The position numbers were made by a program, and so were the translations under genes. DNA of 64,000 bases from Colias croceus. Taxonomy: Eukaryota > Arthropoda > Insecta > Lepidoptera > Pieridae. Shown here piece after piece: positions 1 to 12,400 of this stretch; the first letter of the stretch is position 1; each line of letters opens with the position of its first letter. Location: the NCBI RefSeq assembly GCF_905220415.1, contig NC_059568.1, positions 8,432,001 through 8,496,000 of the forward strand. The letters run 5' to 3'. Under the pieces are notes generated by a model that was not told the origin of the DNA, searched no databases, and worked only from the letters and a program-made list of their open reading frames with translations.

Positions 1-445
1 ATGCCTCAGACTGCAACTGCAACACGGGCTACTCGGTGGGCTTCATGTGCAGCGCCACGGGCCAGTGCGAGTGCCTGCCCGGCGTCGTCGGCGAGAAATG
101 CGACCGTTGTCCAGAGAGGTTTTTTACGTTTTTTTTTTTTATGTTATACGATTCTGACATACATTTACACTTTTAAATAACAAAATTTTATCTGCAAACC
201 ATCACCGATGTCTTAGACTTTCCATTAAAAAACCCAATCTGTGGTTGTACGATGTTAAAAATTTAAGTTTTTGCTAATGGAATTTGAACAGGTAAAGAAT
301 CTTGAATATAAAATATTATTTTGTATTCAGATGGGTGCTCATACCACAAGAAGGATGCTTGGAATGTGACTCTTGTACGGATGCACTCTTGACTTCCGTA
401 GAGGATATGCGAGATTTATTGGCCAATGAAACTATTGAATTTAAG
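1..445 (+). other. Laminin LE module and junction to the coiled coil
   Basis: The exon at 1-118 encodes most of one laminin-type EGF repeat, with the CNC...GQCECLPG...GEKCDRC cysteine pattern. The next exon (331-445) begins with the split Arg codon of RWVLIPQEGC and contains CLECDSC. This is the conserved boundary where laminin alpha chains pass from LE repeats into domain II. The CxxC pair is expected to form the interchain disulfides that hold the trimer at the top of the long arm. Confidence 0.88.
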
Positions 446-3400
446 GTAAACTTCAACTCGTATAAAAAATATCATGTGTAAATATAAAATATAAATATAC
501 ATTAATTTATTAATAACTTCCTTCACAGGACAAAGCGGATTCATTCTTTACAACACAACGCCTTAATTATATTGCGAATCAAACAGAGCAATTAAGACCG
601 AGGCTAGCTGAATTGAAAAATGTTGACGTGGATGAAGTTACGTCTAGAGTTAAAACGTTAGAAACCAGTGCCAAAAACCTCTTACGCTCCGTAAGTATTT
701 TATGGAATATTTACAAAGATACGCTTTCTCTTTAAAACGCTACTCAAAAAACTCAATAAACACACATAACCAAATATATTTTTTTCGTAAGGCGGAATTC
801 GCAGCAACAGACAGCGACAAACAAATAACAAGAGCAGCCGATCTCGCAGCGGATGCTGACAATGTGTTATCTCAAGTGAGGCAACACAGCGACAAGGCCA
901 AGGAGTTGGTGGCGCATGTCGCAGAAATTGCAACCGGCCTCGAGTTGAGTCAGCAACCGAAAGTGGATAGTGCTCTTACTGAAGCGCGCCAAATTAAGGG
1001 CGACATTGCGGGTAAGAACCAAAAACTTCTTAACCAAATGATTTTAATCCATAATTTTAAATCTTGATGATTGATTCAAGACATTAGGATAATGGAATAA
1101 AGGTTATCCATATACATTTATCCTGCCCCGAAAGTAGATCTGACTAAAAATTGTGTTGTCTCAAGTATTAACAAAATTACTGCATAAAGAGCGCGTATTT
1201 TATAGGAACAGAAATAGTTGGAGATGACAATAGAGATGACGGAGTGGTCATCAAATAACAATTTTTGTATGAGCGTCTATAATCTCAGTCTCTCCGTGAC
1301 ATAATGGAAAAATCAAGTTTATAATCCTTTATAACGTATTTAATCGAGTAAAATAGAAAATATACTATTGAACATTTTGATTGCCTTTAATGTTTGTAGA
1401 ATTCTAACCAGGTTCATATTTTCCCAACAGACAAAGATCTAAAGCCGAAAGAAGAACAAGCGTTAAGTGCTTTCACAAATGCTACTGATCAAATTGAAAG
1501 AATGAACGTATTTGTCGAACCAGTGAATGATCAAGTTAAGGTAATTGTTAAAACGATAATTATTAAATTCTTAAAAATATTATATCTTCATTTATTCATA
1601 AAAAATATGCATTTTACACAGGAGTTTGCAAAACTTGTCAACGCAACGAATGAGCTGAAAGAAAAGTTGGATGAAATGTTGGAATACACAGATATAGCAC
1701 AACAAAAGGCATCAGAGGCAGAAAAATTAAATGAGAAAAACAAGTAAGCCTACTTGCATATTCTTTAAATGTATTACAGCCTAGTTTAAACAATGTAAAT
1801 TTACACATAAAATTTATTTCAGACAATCCAAATTTGGAAATAAAGTGATGTCAGTAACAAAATTGAACAGTGCTGCAATGAAGGATCTCATAGATGCCGC
1901 TATTGACATAAACAATGCCACCTATTACAATACAATTGCGAATGGAATTGTTCAGAACTTGACAGCAGTTCTAGAAGATTTGAACAATACCAACGAGATA
2001 ATGGAGGATAATTTAGAATCAATTGGTGATGAATTGCCCGAACTCGCGAATTTGACTGATGTAGCTTTGAGCCATGCTAGTGGTTTAAGAAAAAGGGTGA
2101 GATAATAAGATTTTTGCCTTAATTATAAATGGATCCTCTGGTTTCTCCTCGTTTAGGTTATTGCAACAGTAATTTTTAGAAGAAGTCCAAAACTTATTTT
2201 TCTAGTTCTAAATCAGATCCTAAAAGAATAGGACTAAATTAAAAAAAAATATTTCAGGCGGACAACCTTCGCGCTTTAGCGGAGAGAGAAAACAACAACA
2301 CTCGCACGCAACACGCATACAGTGCCGCTTCGGCTTACTCGTCTATTGTTCAAGAGATCGGAGATGCTAAGAAAGCCGCTGATGATGCAGGAGAAGCTAT
2401 GGACACTGTTAATAATATTGTAAGTAAATATGACACACATTGCTTATTTTAAAATGTATTATTATCTGATTTTGGTTGAGTATTGTTATTAGTCATGATC
2501 ACAGCTCCAATTTTTTTTAACGAATTATAATCTTTTTTTTTTCAGAACACTGATTTGAATGACCGAGTGGTGCCAGCGCGCGATCGTTCTCTGACTTTGT
2601 CAAAGAGCGCATCAGACGCTCTTCTGATGGTAGAACAAGTTTTGAGACCAAACCTAACACTTGCTGAAAAGAAACTGAAGGATGCTACTGCAACCCTTAA
2701 CTATGCAGACGATGAAGACCATGCGATACAACTGTGAGCATCAATATAGTTTATTACTTCATTCAGACTAGTGAAAAATATTTTATCTACATCCCTTTTA
2801 TTTACCCAACGAAAAAATCTGTCTCTCTTAACACAGGTTACATATTATTAATTTATCTACTTAAAACTTTAAACTATAATTAATTATGATTTATTTTAGG
2901 GCATTACCCAAAGCGCCGCACACATCTTTAGGAGAGGAAACAGACAAAGCGGACACAGTGGCAGCAACTGTACAATCGACTGTGAACATAATGTCGGCAC
3001 TTGGCAACGACCTTGCAGCCAGCAAAGAATGGGCGCAAACCTTACCTAAATTAGCTGACGATGCGCAAAAAATGATGTTGAACGGACAAAACCTGGGTAA
3101 GCTGTAGTTTATTACAAACAATATATTATATGCAGAGTATTGATGAAATATGATAGTACTATTCTAATATATTAATTGTATTTACAGTAAGCGATATAGG
3201 AACAATGAATCCAAATATTGAGTCCACATACCGCACGGTGAAAATGCAACAAGAGAGCTTAGAGGATCGACGCAAAGAGGCTGATGAAAAGTTACAAAAA
3301 TTGCGAGAATTAATTGAACAGGTAAAAAGTGATGTTGGTGTTGATAAATATAGATTTACAGAAAAATTTTACTTTAAAACTGCCTTGATAATTGGTTGTT

Positions 3401-6400
3401 ATATGAATCATGTAATTTAAATTGATGGTAAGCTATGAACGAAGACAGAGCGCGTTTCGTTACATTTAAACCTTTCTTCCAGGCTCGCACAGTCGCAAAC
3501 CGCATCCCCGTGGGAGTGACGTTTGACCGCTGGTCCACGCTGCAGCCGCGGCTCCCGGACACCGTGGACGAGATGTCCACCTCCACGCACGTGTCTGCGT
3601 ACTTCCGCACTAAAGAGAAGAACGGCTTCATCCTCTACCTCGGCAACCCGAAGGACACCATGTTAAGACGTACTAAATCTGTAAGTGTGACATGCGATAA
3701 AAGCATTCCAAAAATTTGGATATAAAATAAATAATAAAATTTATTTTGTCTTAGGGATGCAGATGATATAATTTAACTTAATCATAAATTAGTAAAATAC
3801 TAATTATATGTATATACACAGGATGACTTCATGGTTGTCGGTGTTCAAAATGGATATCCTTACCTTGTCATGGATATTGGAGACAGTGCAGAATCTGGCA
3901 GAGAACCCGCTAGAATTGGTAGCGACAAATTTGTTGCTGACAATAGATGGTACCAAGTTATTGTGGACAGGTAAGATTTTTTTTCTTTAGTAATGAATGT
4001 TCTTCATGTATTGTAATATATTCTGTGACATATTTAATTATTTTTTCATTAAATTCAGAGTTGGCCGTAATGTGAAACTGTCGATTCGGGAGAGCTTAGA
4101 CAATGGATCAGATAGCGTGAACGTAAAGGAAGCCGTACTTCCCGGACAACACACAATATTCAATCTCGACCGACAGAAGTCCAAACTATATGTGGGAGGA
4201 GTTCCTTCAGACGCAAAATTGCAAGGCGTTAGTTTCCCAGCATTCGAAGGACAAATCGAGGAGCTCATGATTGGTGATACTCCTGTTGGTTTGTGGAACT
4301 TCCGCACTGCCGCCAACCTTAAGGGCGCAAGACAAAGGTACATACATATTTTATCTCTTGTGTGCACTTTAAAGTATTTATCTATTCAAAGACGAAATCA
4401 GTTCTTTTATGTTAATTTTTTCAATATCTATTCCACTTACATAAGTTTATGAATTGAAGTTGTGATAATTTGAAGTATTCATGTGCAATATGACGAAAAT
4501 GTACTGTTTTCAGGGACAAGTTAATAACATCCCAGTCCGGACCACAAGAGTATCGCTTCAACGGTAAATCGCATGTGACGATGCCGGGACGCGGTTACCT
4601 TGGACCACAGAAGAACCAAGTGTTCTTGTTCTTCAGAACTTATGCTGCGGATGGACTTATCTACCTCGTTGGAGAAAATAAACACTTCTTCTCGCTACAG
4701 ATGCAAGATGGACGGGTTTACTTGCAGGTATGATTTTTTTTCGTGAATTAAGTATGACGAAACAAGAAGCCCAAGGCCATTTTTAAAAAGAGTGACGTCA
4801 GCAATTCTGACGTCACCATCATCAGGGCAGGCGCTCATACTCGAAGTAGAACGCCTGTGGGTATTTTTACTGCCCTTTTATTCCACGTCGTAATTATAGA
4901 GAGAGCTCCGAACGCTCCAACGGCCGGCGCGTGAATGTGCTCTGTGCCGCCGGGCGCTCGTATTTAAAAGCAAACCATGACTCACAAGAATTAGTTTGAG
5001 AGTGTTGCCACTCTAATTTTTGCAATGAATTTTTATCATTTTTAACAAACATTAATTATTTCGTTAATTTAACCACTTATTTAAAAAGATTTAAGTAAAC
5101 TTTAGCTAGTTATAATTATTTAGTAGTTTGACGGTAGTCGTTTATTGTCGTTGCGCCGACACGGCCATACTGACAGGCGGTGCGCGCTCTGCACCAGCCT
5201 CGTTGTAAAAGTCTGTAACAATGTCAAGTTATAATCTTGGCATGTTTTTTTGTCGGTTCTCGGAGAGTCTCGAAGGTTCTCGTAGATTTCTCGGAGGTTC
5301 TCGTAGATTTCTCGGAGGTTGGTTCTCGTAGATTTCTCGGAGGGTCTCGTAGATTCTCGGAGGTTCTCGAAGGTTCTCGTAGATTTTAACTGTTTTATTT
5401 AGAAATCAGTTTTTTGTACTCACATTATTTAATCTAAGAAGCTTATCATGTTCTGACTTGAAATAATGACAACTATTCATCCACAAAATACTAAACCAAA
5501 GTTACGTCTAACACGGCCATATTGACAATCGTACGTCCTCGTACGCCTTTTCTCGTATTACAACACTACGGTAGTTCATCTCGGGATTTCAAAAACACAC
5601 TGCCTCGGCCACACTGACCTTACATAACACTAAACACTCCACATGACAGAAGCAGTCCGTTCGCGTATCATGCGACCAACACCTACTCATTTGTGACATA
5701 GGCAGATTCTCGAAGGTTCTCGTAGATTTCTCGGAGGTTCTCGTAGATTTATGCTTATCACAAAGAGAGGCGCAGATAGCACGCACAATTCCTTCGATGA
5801 ACCACACTCCCGTTACAATAATCCACGTAACAAACTTTTACTTTACACAACGCACGAAAAAACACTAACGCCAGTATGCCGTTACAAAACTATGTAAACG
5901 TTTAACATTTAAAAAGAGCGAGCTTGAATTCTATCCAACTTCTGATGACGAAACAAGAAGCCCAAGGCCATTTTTAAAAAGAGTGACGTCAGCAATTCTG
6001 ACGTCACCATCATCAGGGCAGGCGCTCATACTCGAAGTAGAACGCCTGTGGGTATTTTTACTGCCCTTTTATTCCACGTCGTAATTATAGAGAGAGCTCC
6101 GAACGCTCCAACGGCCGGCGCGTGAATGTGCTCTGTGCCGCCGGGCGCTCGTATTTAAAAGCAAACCATGACTCACAAGAATTAGTTTGAGAGTGTTGCC
6201 ACTCTAATTTTTGCAATGAATTTTTATCATTTTTAACAAACATTAATTATTTCGTTAATTTAACCACTTATTTAAAAAGATTTAAGTAAACTTTAGCTAG
6301 TTATAATTATTTAGTAGTTTGACGGTAGTCGTTTATTGTCGTTGCGCCGACAAGTATAATACAAACAACTGACAATGAATAATTGAAGTACAAACAAATG

Positions 6401-9400
6401 ACTTAAATAAAATTTTGAATATTTGGTTGACCGAGATAAAGGTACCTGAATCTTTTTGCAATATTAAAAATTCACTAAAACAATTATTTATCGTAAAATG
6501 GATTTAACTCATATTTCACTTATTGGTCATAGGTATCACTCGGAAATACTGACGACATGGTCATACTCGGTACCACAAAGACCTACAACGACGGTAAATG
6601 GCACAGACTGGATGCTGCAAGATACTTCAGCTCATGTTCCCTAAAAGTAGATAACGAGATATTAAAGATGGCGTCAAGCTCAGAAGTTAAAGAAATACCA
6701 GCGCTGGATACAATGAACTTCGGTGGAAATAATAAGGGAATAATACAAGTAACGGACAAGGGCTTCGACGGTTGTATCAGGCAAATCAGCATAGATGGAA
6801 TCAACATAGATTTAAGTGAAAACGTGGAGTCCGTCGGAATTGCATACGGATGCCAGGTAACTATTTAAAATTCATTATTATAAGTTTATTGTAATGGTAT
6901 TAATTGTTAAAGTGATTTAAGTAAATTTAACGTCTATATTTTAAATCACGGCACCATGAATAAATTTTGATGTAATTAAAGTATGGTATTATATACATCT
7001 ATCATCAGAAACTGCATTTTGACGATTGATCTTTTACTGAAACTAGTTACTATGTGTTTACCCAGTTCGCATCATTGGTGTCACTATCCGGCGAGGACAG
7101 TTTCCTGCGCTTCGTGGACATAACGACGGAGAACTTGCAGCTCACGCTTAAGTTCAAGACGTCGAGTCCCGACGGCTTGCTCTTCCTCTATTTGAGCAGA
7201 ATGCAGACCAATACTATGCCTGATAGTATATCCTTGTCACTTATCAAAGGTAATGTTCTTAATTAATTTAACTTACTACTTTCATAGTAAGTGCAAAAGT
7301 GGTGTCTCTCGCGAAAGAAATGTATAAAAAGTAAATGTATAGACATGTACAAAATCATTTAATCTGTTTGTCCAATTATTTAAATATTTGATATGTAGCT
7401 AGGATGCAATTGATTTCAATTTTAAAATACTACCGTTGTACTAAGCCAATATTACAATTACAGGAAGTCTAGTACTAATGAGTCAACGCGAGCGCCTCGA
7501 CACAGGCATCAGCACGTACAACGACTCGCAGTGGCACGTCGTCACCGTCACGCACAGCAACAAGGCGCTGCGACTGGTAGTCGACGATTTCGACTATTTC
7601 AGGTAATTTTAGACGCTAATAACATTTGTGTGTGTGAATTGTGATCTGTATAGACTGCCTAACGCCATCACTAACTACGCACTACTTGAAGACGTCACAG
7701 TATCTCCCCTGCTTCCTAATTCTTCAGCACACATAATACCTATTGAAATTCCAGCACGGACACAGCACCAGCGCCACTTCACATCCTGGACGGCGTGCTG
7801 TTCATGGGCGGCGTGCAGCCGGGCTACGTGGTGGGCGGCAAGGTGGGCTCCAAGCAGCCGTTCCGTGGCTGCATAGCGGACGCCACGCTCAACGGCCGCG
7901 TGCTCAACCTGCTCGAGCCGTTCACAAACCACAGCGTCACGTTTGGCCGCTGCGGCACCACCACCACCACGGGCGGCGTGCCGCCAGGTAAACGATCTAA
8001 ATAAAATAAACAAATAAACGTTTATTGCTTCTTCTGTCACATTACATCAGAAGGTGCGATCAAACGACGTAACTGTAATGTAAGACAGTGCATTACATTA
8101 CAGTTTGTTATAGGTCTTACAAGAAAGCAAAAGACTTCGTCTCAGCTGTTTTCAAGGCGCCTGTAATAATTGTAGAATACAATATAATCCACTCTTTTTA
8201 TTGTTATACAGGGTGTCTCAAAAGAAAGTTTATATTTTGTGGATGAATAAAAAAAAGTAAGCGGTGTATTGAAAAAATGTTTATTAATTATATGGGAATT
8301 TATTTCTTAAAAATAATATCGTCCAAATGCAGTCCATTGCGTTCACGGCACTCATTTAATCGAACATTAAAATTACAGTATTTATGACAGCTCGGCAGGT
8401 AGACACAGTGATGGCTGCCATTTCGTGCTGGATATTTTCTTTTAAATCCTCTAGAGAAGTTGGTTTGTTGGCATACACTTTAGATGTAAGATACCCCCAC
8501 AGGAAATTATCAAGAATAGAAATTAGCGAGGAATTATTGGCCCTTACTTTTTCGAAGACGAAAGGGGGCGTGCAGTTACAGTAAATTCAGAGCGATGGTA
8601 GACGAGTTTTTAGTGCCTGCACTGCAAAACTTTCCTGGCTATAACCAGAGAACATCGTTGCAGCAAGACGGAGCTACATCACACACATCCAATATGTCTT
8701 TACCTCGAATTCATGAAATTTTCCCGGGAAAATTGATCTCTAGGATAGGTGATATAAATTGGCCTCCACGCAGCCCTGATTTAACTCCCATGGACTTTTT
8801 CTTGTGGGGGTATCTTAAATCTAAAGTGTATGCCAAAAAACCAACTTCTCTAGTGCATTTAAAAGAAAATATCCGACACGAAATGGCAGCCATCACTGTG
8901 TCTACCTGCCGAGCTGTCATAAATGAGTGCCGTGAACGCAATGGACTGCATTTGGACGATATTATTTTTAAGAAATAAATTCCCGTATTATGCACTTTAA
9001 TAATTAATAAACATTTTTTCAATACACCGCTTACTTTTTTTTTATTCATCCACAAAATATAAACTTTCTTTTGAGACACCCTGTATAATTTTTTACTTAA
9101 CTGTGTCCAAATTTCTAAGAAATACCTGGTATACCTGGAAGTCGGTAATAGTTATTGCGCCCTTGTTAAATAGGTACCTTAACAATTATTTTAAGATTGC
9201 ATTGTCTGTAAGACAATCCCAGTCCTGCTCACATTATGGAATTCTGCTTATTTTTCTATAAAAATTGAGTTAATGAATAAAATGTAAGTTAAATGGTAAA
9301 TATTTATCAAAATATTCAGACCAATCAGCGTGGCCAGCACCGCACGGGGAGGACGTGCTGCCAACACCAACACTAACTGCTGTGCAGAGTGTACCAGATA

Positions 9401-12400
9401 AGAGCGGAAGTGTAACAGATAAAGGTACTTGTTGCTCATTTTTCAACCAAGTTCGAAAAAGAGACCAACTCGCGTGAAGGATACCGTAGTATGAAAGTTA
9501 AAATGCAATTGCCACTGGGTGAACCGATTTTGATGATTTTATGGTGCCTTCAATTACAATAATTAAAGTGATCCCATATTTTCCCCATATTTGGTCTAGT
9601 TCTGACAATTTGTAGAATAATTCCCAATCAATGTTAACACATTTGTTTTAATCAGGTCCTGCATCCGTGCCCGAAGAGAACACGACATCAGCGACGATAC
9701 CACCAGCACCGCCCACTACAACACGAGCTCCGTTCACAAGTGCACCACCCACCACCAGAAGACCGCAACCAAAACCAGAATTGGGTTGTGCTTTGGCTTA
9801 CGATCCACAGTACAATATCGGTGACCCACAGGAGGGTTATAGATTCGGTATGTTATATTATCTGCTTTCTTTAGTGACTTAGCTATTTTGTTATGTTATA
9901 CAATATACAAAGTTATATTATCTTATACTCTATACTTAACAATTCAACGTGTCCGCTGTCCAGGTACTCGCAACGACAGTCGAATTGAGTATGGCAAGTT
10001 GCCCGGCAGACAGCTGGAAGGCTTCGACCTCACGATCACGTTCCGCACGTTCGACCGACACGGCGGGCTCATCTTCTACGCGCAATCCGAACGCGTGCCC
10101 ACCGAGTTCCTCGCGCTCTATATGCGAGACGCTAAGGTAAATGTCTAAATAATAAATGTACCCACACTAATTGAATTTAGTAAAAAATTCTACAAAATTC
10201 GCACAGGTAATGATAACCACTATATTTATACAATTTCGTTTTACTAGATACTTATAACTAATTTTGATGTGACTTAAAGAATCACTTTAAAGAGTACATA
10301 TTAAATGAGCGTAACTACCCATTGCAGCTACACTTCGCGTTCAACTGCGGCAGCGAGAACGCGTACGTGTCGTCCACCCGCACGTATAACGGCACGGACT
10401 GGCACACGGTGACGCTGGTGCGCGCCGGCGGACACGGCAAGCTGACCGTGGACGCGGACCACGTGGGCGAAGCGAGCGTCGCCTGCGAAACGCCCCAGCT
10501 GCTCACCCCGCCCTACTACTACGGTGGCCTCGCTAATCTTACTACTGATATGGACCGGAACTTGGGGGTTAGTTGGACTGAGTGATGAAAAATGCTCTTC
10601 TCAATCGTATTCTCTCTTCTCTTCTAGTAGTATTCATGTAGTTACAAAAATAAATAATTGTTACAGGTGTAACCCATATTTTTGTTTAATTTTAATAGTA
10701 GATTATTCACAAATATTGTTCTGTTTATTCTAATTTATATCAGTAAATCCACTAACTAGCAGCCACATTTAATCAACAATTATTAAACTTGATCGCTGTT
10801 CCAGAAATTCTACCAGCCGTTCAAAGGTTGTCTGAAAGGCCTCATGATGAACGGTCAGTACGTGACCGACATTCGAGTTCGAGTCAATTCTCTGCGCTGC
10901 ACTGACAATGTTGAGGATGGTGTCTACTTCGGACCTTCTAACAATGCCCACAGCAATTATTTGAAGGTAATATAGAATACTACTATAATACTTATCATCA
11001 AGTCCAAACAATGTGTGTTACAGTAAGATAATTTCATGCATAATAGTACAGCATAAATTTAAAAATTATCAAACTGTTTTGAATATGCTCTCACCTTAGA
11101 TCATTAAGTAATGATCTAAGGCTCTCACCAGTGCAAAGTTACGTAATTTCTAAGTTACGGAGGCTTAAGATTTAACATATTGAATTTGATATGTTTGGTT
11201 GGAATGCCATTCCATCTCTTTATAAATATGAATTTACAAAGAATAGAAAAAAATCGATCACGAGTCGAGTTCGGGACCCGCCTCGTGATTGATTTTTTTC
11301 TATTCTTTATAAATTTATGTTTAACATATTTACAAAACACCTGTATTTTTCCAGTTGATGGAGAACTTCAAAGTCGGCTACGAAATCTCTATATCAATGG
11401 AGGTGAAGCCCCGCAACTCCACCGGGCTGCTGCTCAGCGTGCACGGCAGGAGGGACTTCATGATCATTGAACTGTTGGAGAACGAAGTCGTGGCTAATGT
11501 TGAGAACGGCAAGGGACCGTTCCACGCTAGCTACAAGTTGGGCGACAAGTTCTCTCTATGCGATGGCAACTGGCATAGAATCAATGGTTAGTAGATTTTT
11601 TTTCATACATATATGTAGTTACATAGATATAAATAGACTAGCGTTTAAATAGATAGCGTTTTTTAGCCGCAGAGGAGCTCTGAATTTCAATATTGGGCTG
11701 CTAAATATATTTTTGGTGAAAAGTTACTTTGAAATTTTTATGTAACTTTTTATATTTCTTTTTTGTGTAGGCACATGACCAAATGTTAAAAACTATTGAC
11801 CATTTTTTCAATTCTTCTTAGCTATGAGAATTTAGTTTTTAAATTGCTTGGGCCGCTTAAATGTTATAATATGATTGACCTTGAATGTAATAATTATTAT
11901 GCTAATAACTCTGGTAATATCGCTGACCAATTATTATAATATACTGACCAATCATGACCAGTTAGTAACAAAATAAATGAATTTTGATTGAGCTCTGTAC
12001 GACCAAAATGGGGAGCTAATTTTTTTTGGATGACTTTGTAATTTAAAACTGATTAAATTTTTTCTGTGTAAGTAGGTACTTACGTAATATAAGTGTTTCG
12101 AATTCATTCATTACATTTAGTCATTCTCAATTGTGATTTTCCCCTTAACAAAATTATTCGACTGCTTCGAATTTAAACACTTTGTAAACACATGCAGGAA
12201 AAAAGTGGATACCTTTCCATGATTCCTTCTCCTTAAAATAAATTGTTAACCATTAACTGATGAACAATTAAAAACCCGCAGCGGTAAAATCTCGGCACGT
12301 GGTGTCAGTGGGCGTGGACGGGCACTTGTCGGACGCAGGTCTGGGCCAGTCGGGCTCCACGGACACGCGGTCCGCGCTGTACGTGGGCGGGCACGAGCGG

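Larger units (their letters stand above)
4755..6352 (+). mobile_element. Miniature non-coding LTR retrotransposon (TRIM-like) in a laminin intron
   Basis: Two direct repeats of 407 bp (4755-5161 and 5946-6352) look identical base for base. Both start with TG and end with CA and enclose only about 784 bp. The target duplication is AGTA at 4751-4754 and 6353-6356. Each repeat has a TATTTAAAAG box and, about 30 nt later, ATTAGTTTG, resembling an LTR promoter and initiator; this sets the plus orientation. The interior has no gag/pol reading frame. I did not find a convincing TGG primer-binding site directly after the left LTR or a polypurine tract before the right one, so the retrotransposon label rests on ends, duplication and LTR structure. 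Identical LTRs imply a recent insertion. Confidence 0.8.
3483..7987 (+). other. Laminin LG1-LG3 domains
   Basis: LG1 spans exons 3483-3680, 3822-3970 and 4059-4337 (FDRWSTLQP start, FEGQIEELMIGD near its end). LG2 spans 4514-4727 and 6533-6856 (VFLFFRTYAADGLIYLVG; ends FDGCIRQISIDG...YGC). LG3 spans 7066-7249, 7464-7602 and 7755-7987 (SSPDGLLFLYLS; LFMGGVQPGY; FRGCIADATLNG...RCG). Each shows the LG beta-sandwich signature of an aromatic strand, a DGLL/DGLIY turn, a W-H strand and a terminal G-C-I/L...C pair. The intron inside LG2 (4728-6532) carries the LTR element and the one after LG3 (7988-9319) carries the mariner relic. Confidence 0.9.

Noticed and set aside
5589..5807. 72-codon minus-strand frame in the miniature LTR element
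   Set aside because: No gag or pol similarity; spans the minisatellite words.
7675..8040. 121-codon minus-strand frame
   Set aside because: Shadow of the GC-rich laminin LG3 exon; low-complexity His/Ala-rich translation.
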